A DNA stretch of 64,000 bases from assembly GCF_010093535.1 (NCBI RefSeq), contig NW_022985220.1:120137-184136 (forward strand), read 5' to 3'. The stretch is from Lindgomyces ingoldianus (lineage: Eukaryota > Ascomycota > Dothideomycetes > Pleosporales > Lindgomycetaceae). The notes below the pieces were generated by a model, which worked only from the letters and a program-made list of their open reading frames with translations, was not told where the DNA came from and did not search any database. A program made the position numbers and the translations under genes. Shown here piece by piece: positions 21,335 to 32,471 of the stretch. The stretch's first letter is position 1, and every line of letters begins with the position of its first letter.

Positions 21335-22303
21335 TCAATTATTCGCCTTCTTATCATTATAATAATGAATCGTCTGGTCTGCACATCCACTCGGCGTCTG
21401 GTACAAATAATTGCCTAAATTAATATACATCAATTGTCCAGTACACACATACCAAGCCGCAGCATTGGGACGCGTGACGCCTGCAACGTTCCACGTCAAG
21501 CCATCGCCGTTGAAGGCGAATTTGCCGTAGCCATTTTTCTCGGTGGACCAAGTTACGCTTAGGGAGTCTGTAGGCGCCCAGGTAAGTGCGTTGTAGGTGC
21601 AGAATTTGGTGGGGTTTTAGAGGGAGGGTTGTGGCAATGGGAGCGGGAGGGTGGGTGTAGGGGGTGCAGACGTACTATTATTAATATACCTCTCCTGGCT
21701 AACAATCCCATAAAGCAACTTCTCCGGCTTCTCTCCCGGGCCCGAAACTAACTGTACGAGCTGTCCATCCACGACCTGGAATTGGCCTGCGGTAGTGTAA
21801 TCGCCTAGTACAGCGGGGCCAGTCGCGTACAGTGGCTTACTCTGCATATATTTGTGGAAGTTGGGGGACGCAACTGCCCGGATCCAGTAGTAGCCAGTTT
21901 GGAGTTCCGTGCCGGGGCCGCTGCCAGCGGGTGTCCCAGTTGCGGCGGGGTTTGCGCCTGTTAGGACGGCGGCAGAAGTCTTGAGAGTGGTCGCGGCCGG
22001 AGGTTGGGCGGGGGCTGCGCCGGGTTGGCATTGGGAGTAGTATTCACTTGAGAGAGAATATCAGATAAATAAAAATCGAAAATATGAGATTTTGAGAGAG
22101 AGGGGGACTTACTTGATAACTACACAGCCGGATCCGTTGGCGCAAGCGGTGTCACCAGAATACGTCGTTCCGCCGCCTGGTAAAACGGTCAACGATCAAG
22201 ATGGAGGTATGTTGGATGGGAAAATACATTGTTGCCAATCCTTCAAAACCGCATTCGCAGTTCCCGCCAAAAAGGCCACCAAAACCGTTTCAAAAGACCT
22301 CAT
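21335..22303 (-). CDS. Secreted protein with N-terminal fungal cellulose-binding module (CBM1)
   Basis: My model is complement(join(21335..21567, 21676..22046, 22113..22176, 22228..22303)), 247 residues; phases close and all introns are GT-AG. Residues 1-18 are a signal peptide (MRSFETVLVAFLAGTANA). Residues ~22-56 match CBM1: W-x-x-CGG-x-x-YSG-x-TxC, then CVVINEYYSQC, with the Trp and the Tyr-Tyr that form the flat cellulose-binding face. An Ala/Pro/Thr linker follows, then a C-terminal domain common in fungal secreted proteins (QTGYYWIRAVASPNFHKYMQ ... RPNAAAWYVC ... LYQTPSGCADQTIHYYND) with no catalytic motif that I recognise. The likely role is binding of plant-wall or fungal-wall polysaccharide outside the cell. 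Single-read translation stops early at 21617; the 108-bp last intron resolves this. Confidence 0.85.
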
Positions 22304-23145
22304 CTTGTTGCAGATTTTCCGAATTTTTACCACGTCAACAACCAAATAGAAAAAATTGGAATATCAGAGCAGGAGAGGGAGAGAATCAGTCACACCACGA
22401 AAATCCGGGGTGCAGGTGCTACGACCGTATATAAACACCCTGTATTTTCCATTCTCCAGCCGTAGACTTTTTTTCTAAATTCCTCTCATGTGATGTTTAC
22501 GTTTAAGGGATGCAGGCGTGCAGGCAATGTGTATTTAAACCGTCGGACCGTGAACCGTCAGGGTCGTGGCTAAATTAAATTGCCAGGAACGACAAGCGAA
22601 TATAGGAAAACAACGAATGGCAGCCAAGAGAGACGGTCGGAACACTCTTATTTAGAACAAGAGTGGTTGTGGAGATTAAATGTTGAAGCTTGAGCATATC
22701 GATATTGTGGGGTTAATAGAAGGCGGCAGGGGTGAGGGATGTGTTTGTATGTAACGGAGTATGGGTCGCCGAGATTCGTGATGCCGCTTGACCACAAAGG
22801 TCTATGGAGGACATTGAACTTGTTCGATGCGTTCTAATTCTGGGGGTTTGAATGCAAAGCCGGGTTGTTGGATCTTGCGATCCGGGAGTTGCTTTGAAGC
22901 TATTGCGCCTCTATCCTTTTAGAGACAATTGGAGTATTACGCCCGGGAGAGTATCTCTTGTGCGTTCTAGCTAGTTGCTCTCAAGGGGTGTCATTCTGTG
23001 ATTCCTTGTTAGAAGATTAGCCACGATAAAATAGGAGATTCATGACTCATACCTCGTTCGTCCGCAATCCACGCGTCCCTAGCATGGCACTGAAGTCACT
23101 CTTCACGCTTCGCTGAATCTTACAATCACCGATCATAGCTACTCC
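22304..23145. other. Upstream region of the CBM1 gene, no gene seen
   Basis: Three overlapping plus-strand frames at 22092-22465 are shadows of the CBM1 5' exons. The remainder has no coding signal. Confidence 0.5.
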
Positions 23146-23643
23146 TCACACTTCTTCCCCACCGACAGGCTCCGGCCTCGTAGAAAACACAATCTTATAC
23201 CGCACCACCTGCACAATCTCCAATTCTTCCTGAATCCCATCTTCCTGAATCCCCTCTTCCGCCCCACCCATTTCGACATCGTCCCCTACCTTGTCCTTCC
23301 CATTCTCCCTCTTCTCCCTCTTCTTAATAACCGCAAAAGGCTTTCCCAACTTCCTTACCTCCCCCGTCAACCGCTGATTCTTCCCGATATAAAAATACAC
23401 CCGTTTCATCCATTTCAAATCGTTCGGGTCAAGAGCATCAGATTTATAGAGCGGGAAGACTAGTTTTCCGACTTGGGTTGAGGAGGAGGCGGAGGATTCG
23501 GGAATGGGCATGGGGAAGTGGATTGTTCCTTGGAGTTCGAGAATTGCGAGGCCGGTTGGCGTATGGAGAAGCGGAGGGAGAGGGTTTTCGGGAGGATGTG
23601 AGGTTGAGGTGGGTTTAGTGAGGTGGAGGGGGATGGTTGGCAT
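23146..23643 (-). CDS. ctf8: Ctf8, subunit of the alternative clamp loader Ctf18-RFC
   Basis: The intact 165-residue protein starts from ATG at 23643 (MPTIPLHLTKP); the frame is open for another 82 codons upstream, but those residues are unlike the family. It shows the Ctf8 core: GLAILELQGTIHFP, then GKLVFPLY, then a basic stretch (MKRVYFYIGKNQRLTGEV) and KLGKPFAVI, with an acidic insert (GDDVEMGGAEEG) before the final VVRYKIVFSTRPEP. With Dcc1 and Ctf18, Ctf8 forms the module that loads PCNA for sister-chromatid cohesion and checkpoint signalling. The last strand binds Dcc1 in known structures. Confidence 0.9.
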   Translation of the reverse strand: MPTIPLHLTKPTSTSHPPENPLPPLLHTPTGLAILELQGTIHFPMPIPESSASSSTQVGKLVFPLYKSDALDPNDLKWMKRVYFYIGKNQRLTGEVRKLGKPFAVIKKREKRENGKDKVGDDVEMGGAEEGIQEDGIQEELEIVQVVRYKIVFSTRPEPVGGEEV

Positions 23644-25150
23644 TTTATTAAAGAGAGCGAGAGCTGTGCACATAGATAGCAAATAGGAACGGCGTTGAAG
23701 AGAGTTGGAGAGAACTGTGCTGGAAATCCTTCTCAAGGTCGCGACTCTGCGGGACGCGATCCGCGATACACAATGGTCCGTGCACCCTGACGTGAACGTC
23801 CTACCTGCAGAGTGAGATGTCACGTCCGTACCACCACGTCGTAGGCTCCAACTGTTCATACAATTCTTCTGAGTAACATAACGCCACATTGAGTTTGTGC
23901 ACTTTCAACTATGGTAATATCATCTTTCTGCTTCACGAAGCTTCATTGCAGCTCCAACGCTACATTAACTCATCCGCAGAGCGATTTAAAGGGATCACGC
24001 GTCGCATGAAAAGTGTTACACAATACGAAAGTAGGTTCTCCCACAGTAATAGCTAGCCTCAATCTAATCAGAAAAGGTCTCAATGCACTTCCTCCTTCGA
24101 ATAGAGTTAGTCGATTGTCAATGCAAAGCTGCAGCGACGTCGTCAGAGCTCAACGACTAGACGTGAAGCTGGAAGCACCCACCTCCCTTGCTAAATTGGC
24201 TCAGCAATCCTCTCTGGGGACACCTTATCGAGGCCCAGGCCTGGTGGTTGTAACAGGAGGTACTCTGCTAGCAACATTTCGGAGATTATCGGACCAGACC
24301 ATACCCCAGTCTTCTTCTTCTAGTAGTCTTTTGGCACTGGCTCGTACCATTCCTTCCAAGGCTGGGCCAAATTTTCAGCCTTGTTTGCTTCACTATTAAG
24401 GGTGGGCATCCTGTCATCACTAAGCACTATCAAAAGAATTCGAGGAAGGTTCGCTAACTTGAGCCCTGAAGTGCAAGCTGTTGAGATTGGGTACTGCAGT
24501 CAGACAGCGGGCTGTCTAGGCTTACACCAAGGTAACCAATCGATCTTTAGTACTCATGGAATGAGGCTCAGGTCGACCCCGCTTCGTCGGTGCCACAGGC
24601 TCGTGGCACGTCGGCAGAGGGCAGCGAGAAGCCTTTTCTTATCTCTTGCTATATGGCGAGCCTTCCTGCGTGTCTTCACTGACCAAACAATCTGCACATT
24701 GTCTGGATCTTGATTGGAAGACCTAGAACATGACTCCTCTCTTTTTTTGTTTTGGGGTATATAGATATCGGGCGAGATGTTACACCTATGGCATCATGAC
24801 GATCCCTAGCTTCATTGGCCGCATAGAAATAAATGTTACCGTCATTGCGAGGATATTTCCCTGTCTTATAAGTTCATATGATCAGGTGCACAACAGTGTA
24901 GCCAACATTATGGGATTGCATACTCTCACGAGATCCCAACCTAGGGAAGGCTTTCTTTTTGAGTGAGTCTTTCGGAGTGTGAAGCATACGTTCAGGATAT
25001 TAACGAGCTCACTAAGTCTTGTGTCGATTCACGGACTTCGGTCACGCGCAAGCTAACCGGTAAACGATGGCTGGCTTCAGCGTGTTCTTGTACCTCGTTA
25101 TCCCCAAGGTCGAATACTATCTTTCCACTACCAGTTAGACCTGCCACCCA
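23644..25150. other. Gene-poor stretch, no CDS supported
   Basis: Open frames at 24013-24399 and 24381-24713 (plus) and a minus-strand stretch with a GLTGSGK-like word near 25120-25147 do not resemble known proteins and are not sustained. The right end may hold the lost 5' exons of the NLR-like pseudogene. Confidence 0.4.
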
Positions 25151-28100
25151 GAAATGATTTCCAGCGTCCTTGGCATGATGTCGTAGACAGTGGGAGTGAA
25201 CTATTGTATGCGCTTATACACGGAGCCGATCACCGTCTTTGGAAACGTCCGTTGCTTTTTGTATGTCGAGGGCTGGGGAGCCTAGTTTTGAAAGAGGTTT
25301 GCACTCTCCCCTCCAAATAATAAAGACATCTAACACCACGACGTGTCTCAACATCTCGCGAACGTCAAAGGAATCCGTCTTACGAGAAGTCTATGACCAT
25401 ACGGCCACGATTGTATTTCTAGGATCTATCCACACTCCAGACCACCCACGCTTCGATTTCAGTATCCTTCATTGTGTTATAACAGAGTTAGGGGTTGAGA
25501 ATAAAAGGGGTTTCCCAATCACCGAGTGCCTACAACACCCAGAGAGTCTCACGATCGTCAGGTCCATTAACACTACGTTCCAACAATTCAACTATCCCTT
25601 CGATGTCCTCAGCTTCTGTGAGCAACAACCGACGAAGATATCAAAAACCAAACTGAAACACGTCGGAAACAAATCAGTGGTAGTTGTGCCTGAAGAGCTA
25701 GTTGCATTGGTGGGACAACGGACAACTTCAATCCGGCTTCAGTGCACGCATCTACAAATGATGGACTTCCCCGCCCGAGCAGAGTCAGCTTTTGATCCTC
25801 TCATATTGCAGCTAGATGAACTATGTCAGAAATGCGAGGAGGTTTCTCTTCTTAGCTCCCAAGCCTGCCCGACAATACGCCTATCGACGCCGAATCAGTC
25901 TTCTGTCAGACCTACATCAAGCAACTCTTCCCCAAGCATGACGGTATCGACCCCTAGAAGTCTGGTAGAGCACTCAACATCTCATAATTCTGTCCGACAA
26001 TCTACTAGCTACACACTGCTCTCTGGAGATCATGAAGAGCCATCCGCGAACCTACCGTGTCACCTACTTCGACCTTATCAACCGAATCCCTTGTTTGTTG
26101 GCCGACGCGATGTCATTGCTAAGATGAAAACAGTTTTAACCCTAGCGATGAATTACCCCAAAGAAGCTTCCTCTTGCATGGGCTCGGAGGTATGGGCAAG
26201 ACACAAACCGATTTGCAGTTCATTTTCGAGAGTTTAGGGGTCTTTAAATCCATTTTATGGGCCACGCAGAAGATAGAACGAAACTGGCTCAAGATTTCGC
26301 TGAGTATGCGAAAGAGTTGGGATTGGTTAAAGTCTTCGGGAAGGACCTAGACTTTCCGCGGGATTTGCTCTTGAGCTGGTACAAGAGCACCCGGAATCAC
26401 TGGCTTGTCGTCTTCGACAATCTTGACCTACCAGATACACCCGAGCTGAGAAAGGTTCTCCAAGACTTCTGGCCCAGTGGTTCAGCCGGGGCCGTTCTAG
26501 TCACTAGCAAGAACTGGGAGCTAATGAGGACATACGCACAAGATAATGAGGACATACGCACAAGATAATGAGTTTCTCAATGTCCTCGACAAGGAGAGCT
26601 CCGTAGAGCTTCTCAAGAAACCCATTCCCGATTCTGAAAATGAAGATTATAAAGACCTTGAAAACGTCGTAAGACAAGTTGATTATCTCCCGCTTGGTAT
26701 CCTCGCTGCTGCAAGGTTTATCCGGAACGATTCACTATCTGCTGAGGATTTCCTCAACACTTACAGCAACAATGATTTGGTCCAGGATGCCGATGTTCAT
26801 AGTATTGATAACGCAGCTTTACGGTATAAGTACACCTTGGCAACCGCGTGGGAACTGGAATTCGGAAAACTAGAAACAAGGGCAAGGATTTCCTTTTTCT
26901 TCTCACTTTCCTCGACACGGACAAAATACAAGAGGGTCTGTTAGCTGAGGGGGCACAAAAAGCAGATCTTCCTGTTCTCCAGTTCCTCTCGGGCACGAAA
27001 AGTTTCAATATGTGCCGTACTTTGGTGACGCGGAGTTCTTTGGTATCTCGAAACAAAGAAACACGCCAGATCTGGATGCATCGATTGGTGAAGGATAATT
27101 GCCATTTTCGCATGTCAACCGCAGAAAGACGAAACGCATTCCAGGCTGCCGTGTACCTTTTAATTGTTGCGCTTCCTGATCGAGAAGTACACGACAGATG
27201 GAACTTAGCACTCTGGCCGAATGTGCACGAACAATTGGCCCATGTGGTGTCCCTCAATCGCTACTTCTTAGCCTCAAGATCCGATGAATCCTTTCATCTA
27301 CCACTACAAGCTGACTCGTACTTTGCGCGGCTACTCTTCAGTGCAGGCTGGTACGTACAATTATAATAAGAATAGCGCTACACTAATGTTGTATTCAGGC
27401 TTTTGTACGAGCAAGGGGCGTTTCAGGATGCATTTCGGATGGCGGGCGTGGCAGAAGAATGTTGCCTTGCTCACCCAGAAGACAATTTGGATTCTTTGCT
27501 TTCCGATATATACGCCTTGAAGGCATCACTCGACTCGGAGACGAACCAACCAGAGTCTGCTCTGTGCAACTACAGAAGCTCCGCAAGCTGCTTTGCATCC
27601 GCATGTCAGAAAGGTCTCATAACAAGACCAGACGTTAGACATGCAGGCGGCGTAGCGTCAGTAGGCCAAGGCCTACAAAGCCTCAATAGATCTGAAGAAG
27701 CCGAACCCTACTACCGGAGAGCTCTCGATATTTGGAAGGAGAAGGATCTACCTGAAACCCCTGTCACTATTCAGCTTGGCCTGGGCCTTTATCTGCGGTA
27801 TCGAGGCAAATTTGAAAAGGCGATAGAAGTTGCCGAAGAAGTTATAGAATATTAGGCTAACAAGTATAGCAAGTTCAAGATCAGGACCACATTGTACGTT
27901 CGGTACATTCGTTCACATTCTATTTCACGCTAAATCATCTCAACCACTTGTTGCGCGATGAATCTTCTTGGAGATGTCTGGTTCGAACAAGGGAAACTTG
28001 ATGAGGCGTATGACATCCACGTGCGCACCTTAGGAATGTTCAAGCAAACCTGTGGAGAGTACCACCACAGGACAGCCGACATTTACTATAAGGTAGCTTG

Positions 28101-28417
28101 GAAAGAGCACCAACTAGGGGACTCAGCAGACGTGATGTAAGCAGAAAGACCTTTTAGCGCTGCAGGCACTGACGACGGAAAGTCACCTACTAGAGAATGC
28201 AATCAAGATCTATAAGAAGAGTTTCTTCTGCAAGAACGAAATTTCTCGAACCCTTTACAAGCTGGGCAGTATTCAACAAGATCTGGGTGATCTGTAAGAG
28301 GGTCGGAAGTATATGAACGAAGTTGAAGAGCTGCGCCGTGAAATTTTGGGTGATGCTTGGAGAACTTCTCCTAACGAGCAAGACTTCGACAAATTGGTAA
28401 GGTTTTGGTCGAGGTGA
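25151..28417 (+). pseudogene. Decayed NLR-like protein: alpha/beta-hydrolase domain, NB-ARC, TPR repeats
   Basis: Domain order is clear although frames change. First comes a serine-hydrolase-like N-terminal domain: RPLLFVCRGLGSLVLKEV near 25250, where active members have GHSLGG, then TATIVFLGSIHT where others have FLGTPHRG. Next is an NB-ARC ATPase with NPLFVGRRDV, a P-loop GLGGMGKTQ (about 26179-26210, out of frame with its surroundings), the Walker B-like WLVVFDNLD and the VTSKNWELM segment. TPR units follow from about 27390, with SLNRSEEAEPYYRRAL the clearest. One likely intron is 27350-27399. Breaks are frameshifts around the P-loop (26150-26270), a 22-bp tandem duplication at 26524-26567, a shift near 26880, and stops at 27853, 28138 and 28300. 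Fungal NLRs of this kind act in non-self recognition and cell death; this copy cannot make one. The catalytic Ser-His context of the hydrolase is also eroded. Confidence 0.85.
26524..26567 (+). repeat. 22-bp perfect tandem duplication inside the NLR pseudogene
   Basis: The unit ATGAGGACATACGCACAAGATA occurs twice, head to tail (26524-26545, 26546-26567). 22 is not a multiple of three; removing one copy restores the frame from the NB-ARC segment into the following helices. Confidence 0.95.
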
Positions 28418-28665
28418 AGTAGTACAGCGCATAGAGGGTACTTTGTCCTCCTCACATGTCGTGTAATTGTGTGATTTGTGGCTTTACTTTCTTGCGCGGG
28501 CGCGAGGCATTCTTGCCATTGCCTCGCAACCTCGTGGTCCCCTATCCACTTGTCCTCCTCCTGCTTGTACGCAGAAAATGAGACTTTGGAGCCTGCTTAT
28601 CTTGCATCTCTTTATAATCCCCCTCGCTCAGGCCCAAAAGCATATTATTCAAGATTCGCGAGCAC

Positions 28666-30326
28666 ATGGCTACCTCCAAGCTCCCTTTGAATGAAGATCA
28701 CGAGCTGCGAAACCTTGGTAGCCAAGAGTCCGATGCGTCTGAGTTACAGCAGTACTGCCAATATCTAAAGCAGAAGTTTGGAATCCTTTCTAGTTCAGCC
28801 TCGTATTACAATCAGCTCGAAAATTCCCTTCGTGGCAGTGGACGATCTGGGTTTCAAGATGTCAAATGCGTGGAATTGACTCCTCTGAATGGAAAAGGTT
28901 CAGACATCACTTCAGCTATTTGCCCAGTGCGCTTCGGAAGTCCCAACAATGATCCTAAGGTGTGCATCCTTGAAGGGTTCCCTTCTCCGGGGTGTCTCGC
29001 CGCCCTCGCCAATCGATATGATGTGCGACCAGAGTTGTTTATCGGCCATCTCGGCCCTCAGCAATGTCAATCCTACGGATCCAGATGGCACACTCTACCC
29101 ACCGTTCCTACCCGTCGTCAGAACATTGTACATATTCACATGGTCAGCCTCGGGCGTTTCACTACCACTAAGGTGCGGATCAATACAGAGGAAAAACTTC
29201 TCAAGAGGCGGGCTATTGTTGATCAGGCAATCCATGCCTACCAGCAACGCCTTTTTGAGCAGAAGCGCTTTGGTGAAACGAGGTACAGGAAAACCCATGC
29301 TCACAATACTGAGTTCTTCAGTTTCGAACAAATGATTTCTTTTTGCACCTCAAAAAATGGCATGGGGACTCAACTACCTTGGAACGGCAAGTCTCTGCGA
29401 GTAGCTTCATCCTCTTGATCTAATGAAGTGCAGTCATATTCCTCTTACACCAAGGCAGAGCCTTGGAGCACGAGCGGCGATTCCCGTGGCAGGCTGCAGA
29501 CAAAGAAGGAGAGGATGGATACTAAATCATTCCAGCAGTCGATTATAATGCCCCCGCGTTCGATCGGAGGACCTCAGAACGGCTCTCAGAGATCCAGTTT
29601 GGCACCGCCCCACAAACTTTCCATCCAATCATTGACATGATGAGAGTTCTAGCGCCAGAAGTTAGCCTGCTTCGCCTCGACCCCCTTTACCTTCTATTAC
29701 GTCTCCTCCAGGCGGCTTCATTATCTTTGGCAGAGGTACTCAATGTAATGGAACAAGATATAGAAAGATGCCACAGTTTTCCCACGGAGCAATCTGTGGA
29801 GAGTCTTAAGCGACTCCAGTTCAACATTAGCCTCATCGATCGATTCACGGGCTTTCTAAACACCAACCTCGAAGTCGTTAAAACCCGTGGCTGGATCTTA
29901 GGACCAGACGCTTCCCCTCGAATGAATGAGTTACGAACTGCCTTGCAAGTGGATTACGAATATTTACTTTCCCGCGGCACTACGCTAATGAAAAGATGTG
30001 AGGTTGGTAGCGGGATAGTAGTGAGCACCACTGGGGTTCTTGAATCACAGAAGTCAATTGCACAATCGGAACGCGTGCATCAGCTCACAGCACTTGGATT
30101 ATTTTTCATACCAGCACAATTCGTAGCAAGTCTCTTCGGTATGAATGTCAAAGAATTGACGGGGTACCCGGGAATTTGGACATACTTCGCTACAGCTGTA
30201 CCACTCACCATTTTATCGTTCTGGGCTACCTCCAAAGCCTTTCAGCCACACATCGGGATTCCTCCTCTTCGCTATGGATTTCGACGTTCTTTTCCCGCTC
30301 GGAGGACTGCGCTGACCAATGTGTGA
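28666..30326 (+). pseudogene. CorA-like Mg2+ transporter-type membrane protein, broken
   Basis: The first piece (28666-29418, from ATG 28666) has the soluble N-terminal domain of fungal CorA-like proteins: VCILEGFPSP, RPELFIGHL, LPTVPTRRQNIVHIH, QKRFGETRYRKTH and FFSFEQMISF. It ends at a TGA at 29416. The second piece, in another frame (about 29535-30326), carries FGTAPQTFHPIIDM, a long helical region and the C-terminal membrane part: FFIPAQFVASLFGMNVKEL, with the GMN signature after the first membrane helix, then TYFATAVPLTILSFWA as the second. A TACTAA...CCAG sequence at about 29519-29533 could be an intron end, but I found no donor that bypasses the TGA in phase. Pseudogene is more likely than an intact multi-intron gene. 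Confidence 0.75.
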
Positions 30327-30484
30327 AAAGAGCGATTCGAAACTCAATACTCTCTCGGGCCAAGTCCACGCCTCCAGCACCGGTATTGAACGCGCAATGG
30401 AAAGAAAATGGGACTTAGTTCGCGTTAAAAAGGAAAAATGATTTATAAGAGTTACGTACGTGGAGGGTCATGCGAAGAAGCATT

Positions 30485-31314
30485 TCAGAAGATATAAATC
30501 TCATCAGGCTTCTGGTCCTTCAGATATACCCATCGATGATGCTCGTTGTAGTGTAGCAAAAAGTTCTCAGACGGTGCATCTACAAAGATGTTGTCGTTGC
30601 AAGCTGTGTCTCTGCCACTGTATAAAGACTGATAATCTAAGACAGCAAGAGGCCAGTCCGTAGTTGGCCCTCTAAGCAGTCGCTATATGCTTTTCACACC
30701 GTGAGTGCTTCTGGGCTTCTTCGTTGGATTTAAGAGTCAACGTACGTCCCACCTCGAAGTCCTTTCCTTCGAGCACCGCTATTTGCTCTTCAGGCAACAA
30801 ATTTATCTTCAGGCGCGCCCCCTCCGTGGTCATATCAACATGGGCGGCGCGTAGTGGTTGGGCGTGTGGATACTTGTTTAATTTGTCCATTAGGAAGCTT
30901 ACATCTCGCCTTCTTACCTAGACGTTCATGAATATGGACTCCTCTTTGCCGAATTTCCTCTAGGTGTCCTACCTCAAAGTCTAGAAAGACAAGATCTGTG
31001 TATTTGGGAAATTTCTGGCGAACGAACTGGTTAATCTCATCTACGTACACCGATCTCACCCTGTCCGCGTCGGAAAAGTCCTCTGGTTGAAGGTTGGTTT
31101 CATGCTTCATAAAAGCAAATCCATTTACGTCTAGACTGAAGGGCTGGCCGTGGCCGTCCTCCACAAACACCGGCTTTGGTTCGAAAATATGATTCGTGCT
31201 TCTCGCTCCATTCGAGACCTTAAAATTGGCAAGGAAAGGCTTCTCCGTTTCATATAGCTCCAAACGAGCTAAGTATTGCAGCTCGGTGTGACATCCCACC
31301 ATTGGACACCTCAA
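30485..31314 (-). pseudogene. AsaB/CmcJ-like oxygenase family gene, probably decayed
   Basis: Three minus-strand segments belong together. 31314-30900 has TELQYLARLELYETEKPF, RSTNHIFEPKPV, FSLDVNGFAFMKHET and the DVDR-like acidic region. 30890-30720 has PHAQPLRAAHVDMTTEGA, the His-x-Asp part of the family's metal site. 30680-30485 has GPTTDWPLAVLDYQSL, HYNEHHRWVYLKDQKPDE and a stop. Introns at about 30868-30912 (GTAAGA...AAACAAG) and 30675-30740 are plausible, but the first does not close in phase, and the usual RV-x-WRPL strand before GPTTDWP is absent. Family members act in secondary metabolism (sterigmatocystin/aspirochlorine-type or gibberellin-desaturase-like annotations). It may be a pseudogene or a poorly modelled gene. 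Confidence 0.6.
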
Positions 31315-32471
31315 GGTTGAGAAGTGGAACCGAATTTCCTTGCCATGTACACATCTGATGTGAGCTGTTTATAGCTAGCTTCAAGGCGTCTTTGCTCTCT
31401 TGAGAGCCTCCCGGTCACGACGCAAAAATTTTCGCACTTGATTGGGGGCGTTCCTCATGCAAGATAAAAGACTTTTGTCTTCAATTTGCTTTTCTATCCC
31501 TGTGGGGTTGCAGAACAAAGTGTCACGTTCACCTTGTCCTTATTGGCATTGGCTAGGCACTGCTAGTCACACGGCTGTCAGCTGAGAGCTGTCAAACAAA
31601 CAAAACCTTTATGATTCGTTTCGACGTGCTGTTCCCTCATGTTTTGATGCCGTATTCGCGGACCAATCTAGCCTCTTATTGGCTGAGAATGGCTTTGGGC
31701 ACCATATCGTCACTAGAAGGTCTTACTAAAAGGATTGCATGGCCCGCAAAGTGAGGCGGAAGAGGACGCAGTTTCTCCGCACCAGGCTGCATACCGCGTC
31801 GCTCCTGGTTTTTTTTTTTTTTTTTTTTTAATTCTGGGTAACTGGTCGGACACCTGCCCTTTAGGCCACCGACATCTCCTAGTCGTCTCTTCTTACAAAC
31901 ATTCTAAGCTTAGAAAGAAGGTAACTATCTATATATCATATATACTCTAGTCAACAGAGCGTCTTCCCGTCTTCACTTTTGGTCGCTTTTATTGAACCCT
32001 TTCCAGACAACATGTACTGAAATTCTGCGCAGAAGAGAATAACTTTATAATCTTTAAGGATAAGTAGATGTTTTTCGCCAATGCAGCGTGTTCAGTTTTA
32101 GCCACTCAGAATGGCAGGATATCTTCGCAGCACACAACTCTCCACCCCTGTCTTAAAACTGTGAGGGCTAATCAGATTATATTTCAGCCCTACATATTGC
32201 CTTATTGAATACCTTCTTATCGAGATGTCTGCCTTCCGTCGTGCGACTATGCGACGCCCCTCTTCCAAGCCCAGTACTTGGAAGTGTTGTAGACCACTCT
32301 GTCAGCTGATAAGAGCACCATGGAAACCGTTTTCCCTCTTTTGGAGGCAGCCTGCTACGTGGCTACCTGCTTGAAGGCGTTGAACGCTCTGGGTCGCGTG
32401 AGATTCTAGTAAAATCTGGCTATCGCTTGTCACCGAATTAACAAGCTTCAGATCCGCTCGGCCGACAATGG
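31315..32471. other. Intergenic with a 21-T homopolymer
   Basis: A run of 21 T lies at 31809-31829, possibly the A-tail scar of a retroposed sequence read on the minus strand; no element body is recognisable next to it. No gene is supported. Confidence 0.45.

Noticed and set aside
24013..24713. Two plus-strand frames of 110-128 codons
   Set aside because: No recognisable family, no splice-consistent continuation, and stops in the flanking sequence.
25117..25147. Minus-strand P-loop-like word GLTGSGK
   Set aside because: The open stretch is short, the residue after GK is Ile, and no other ATPase motif follows in frame.
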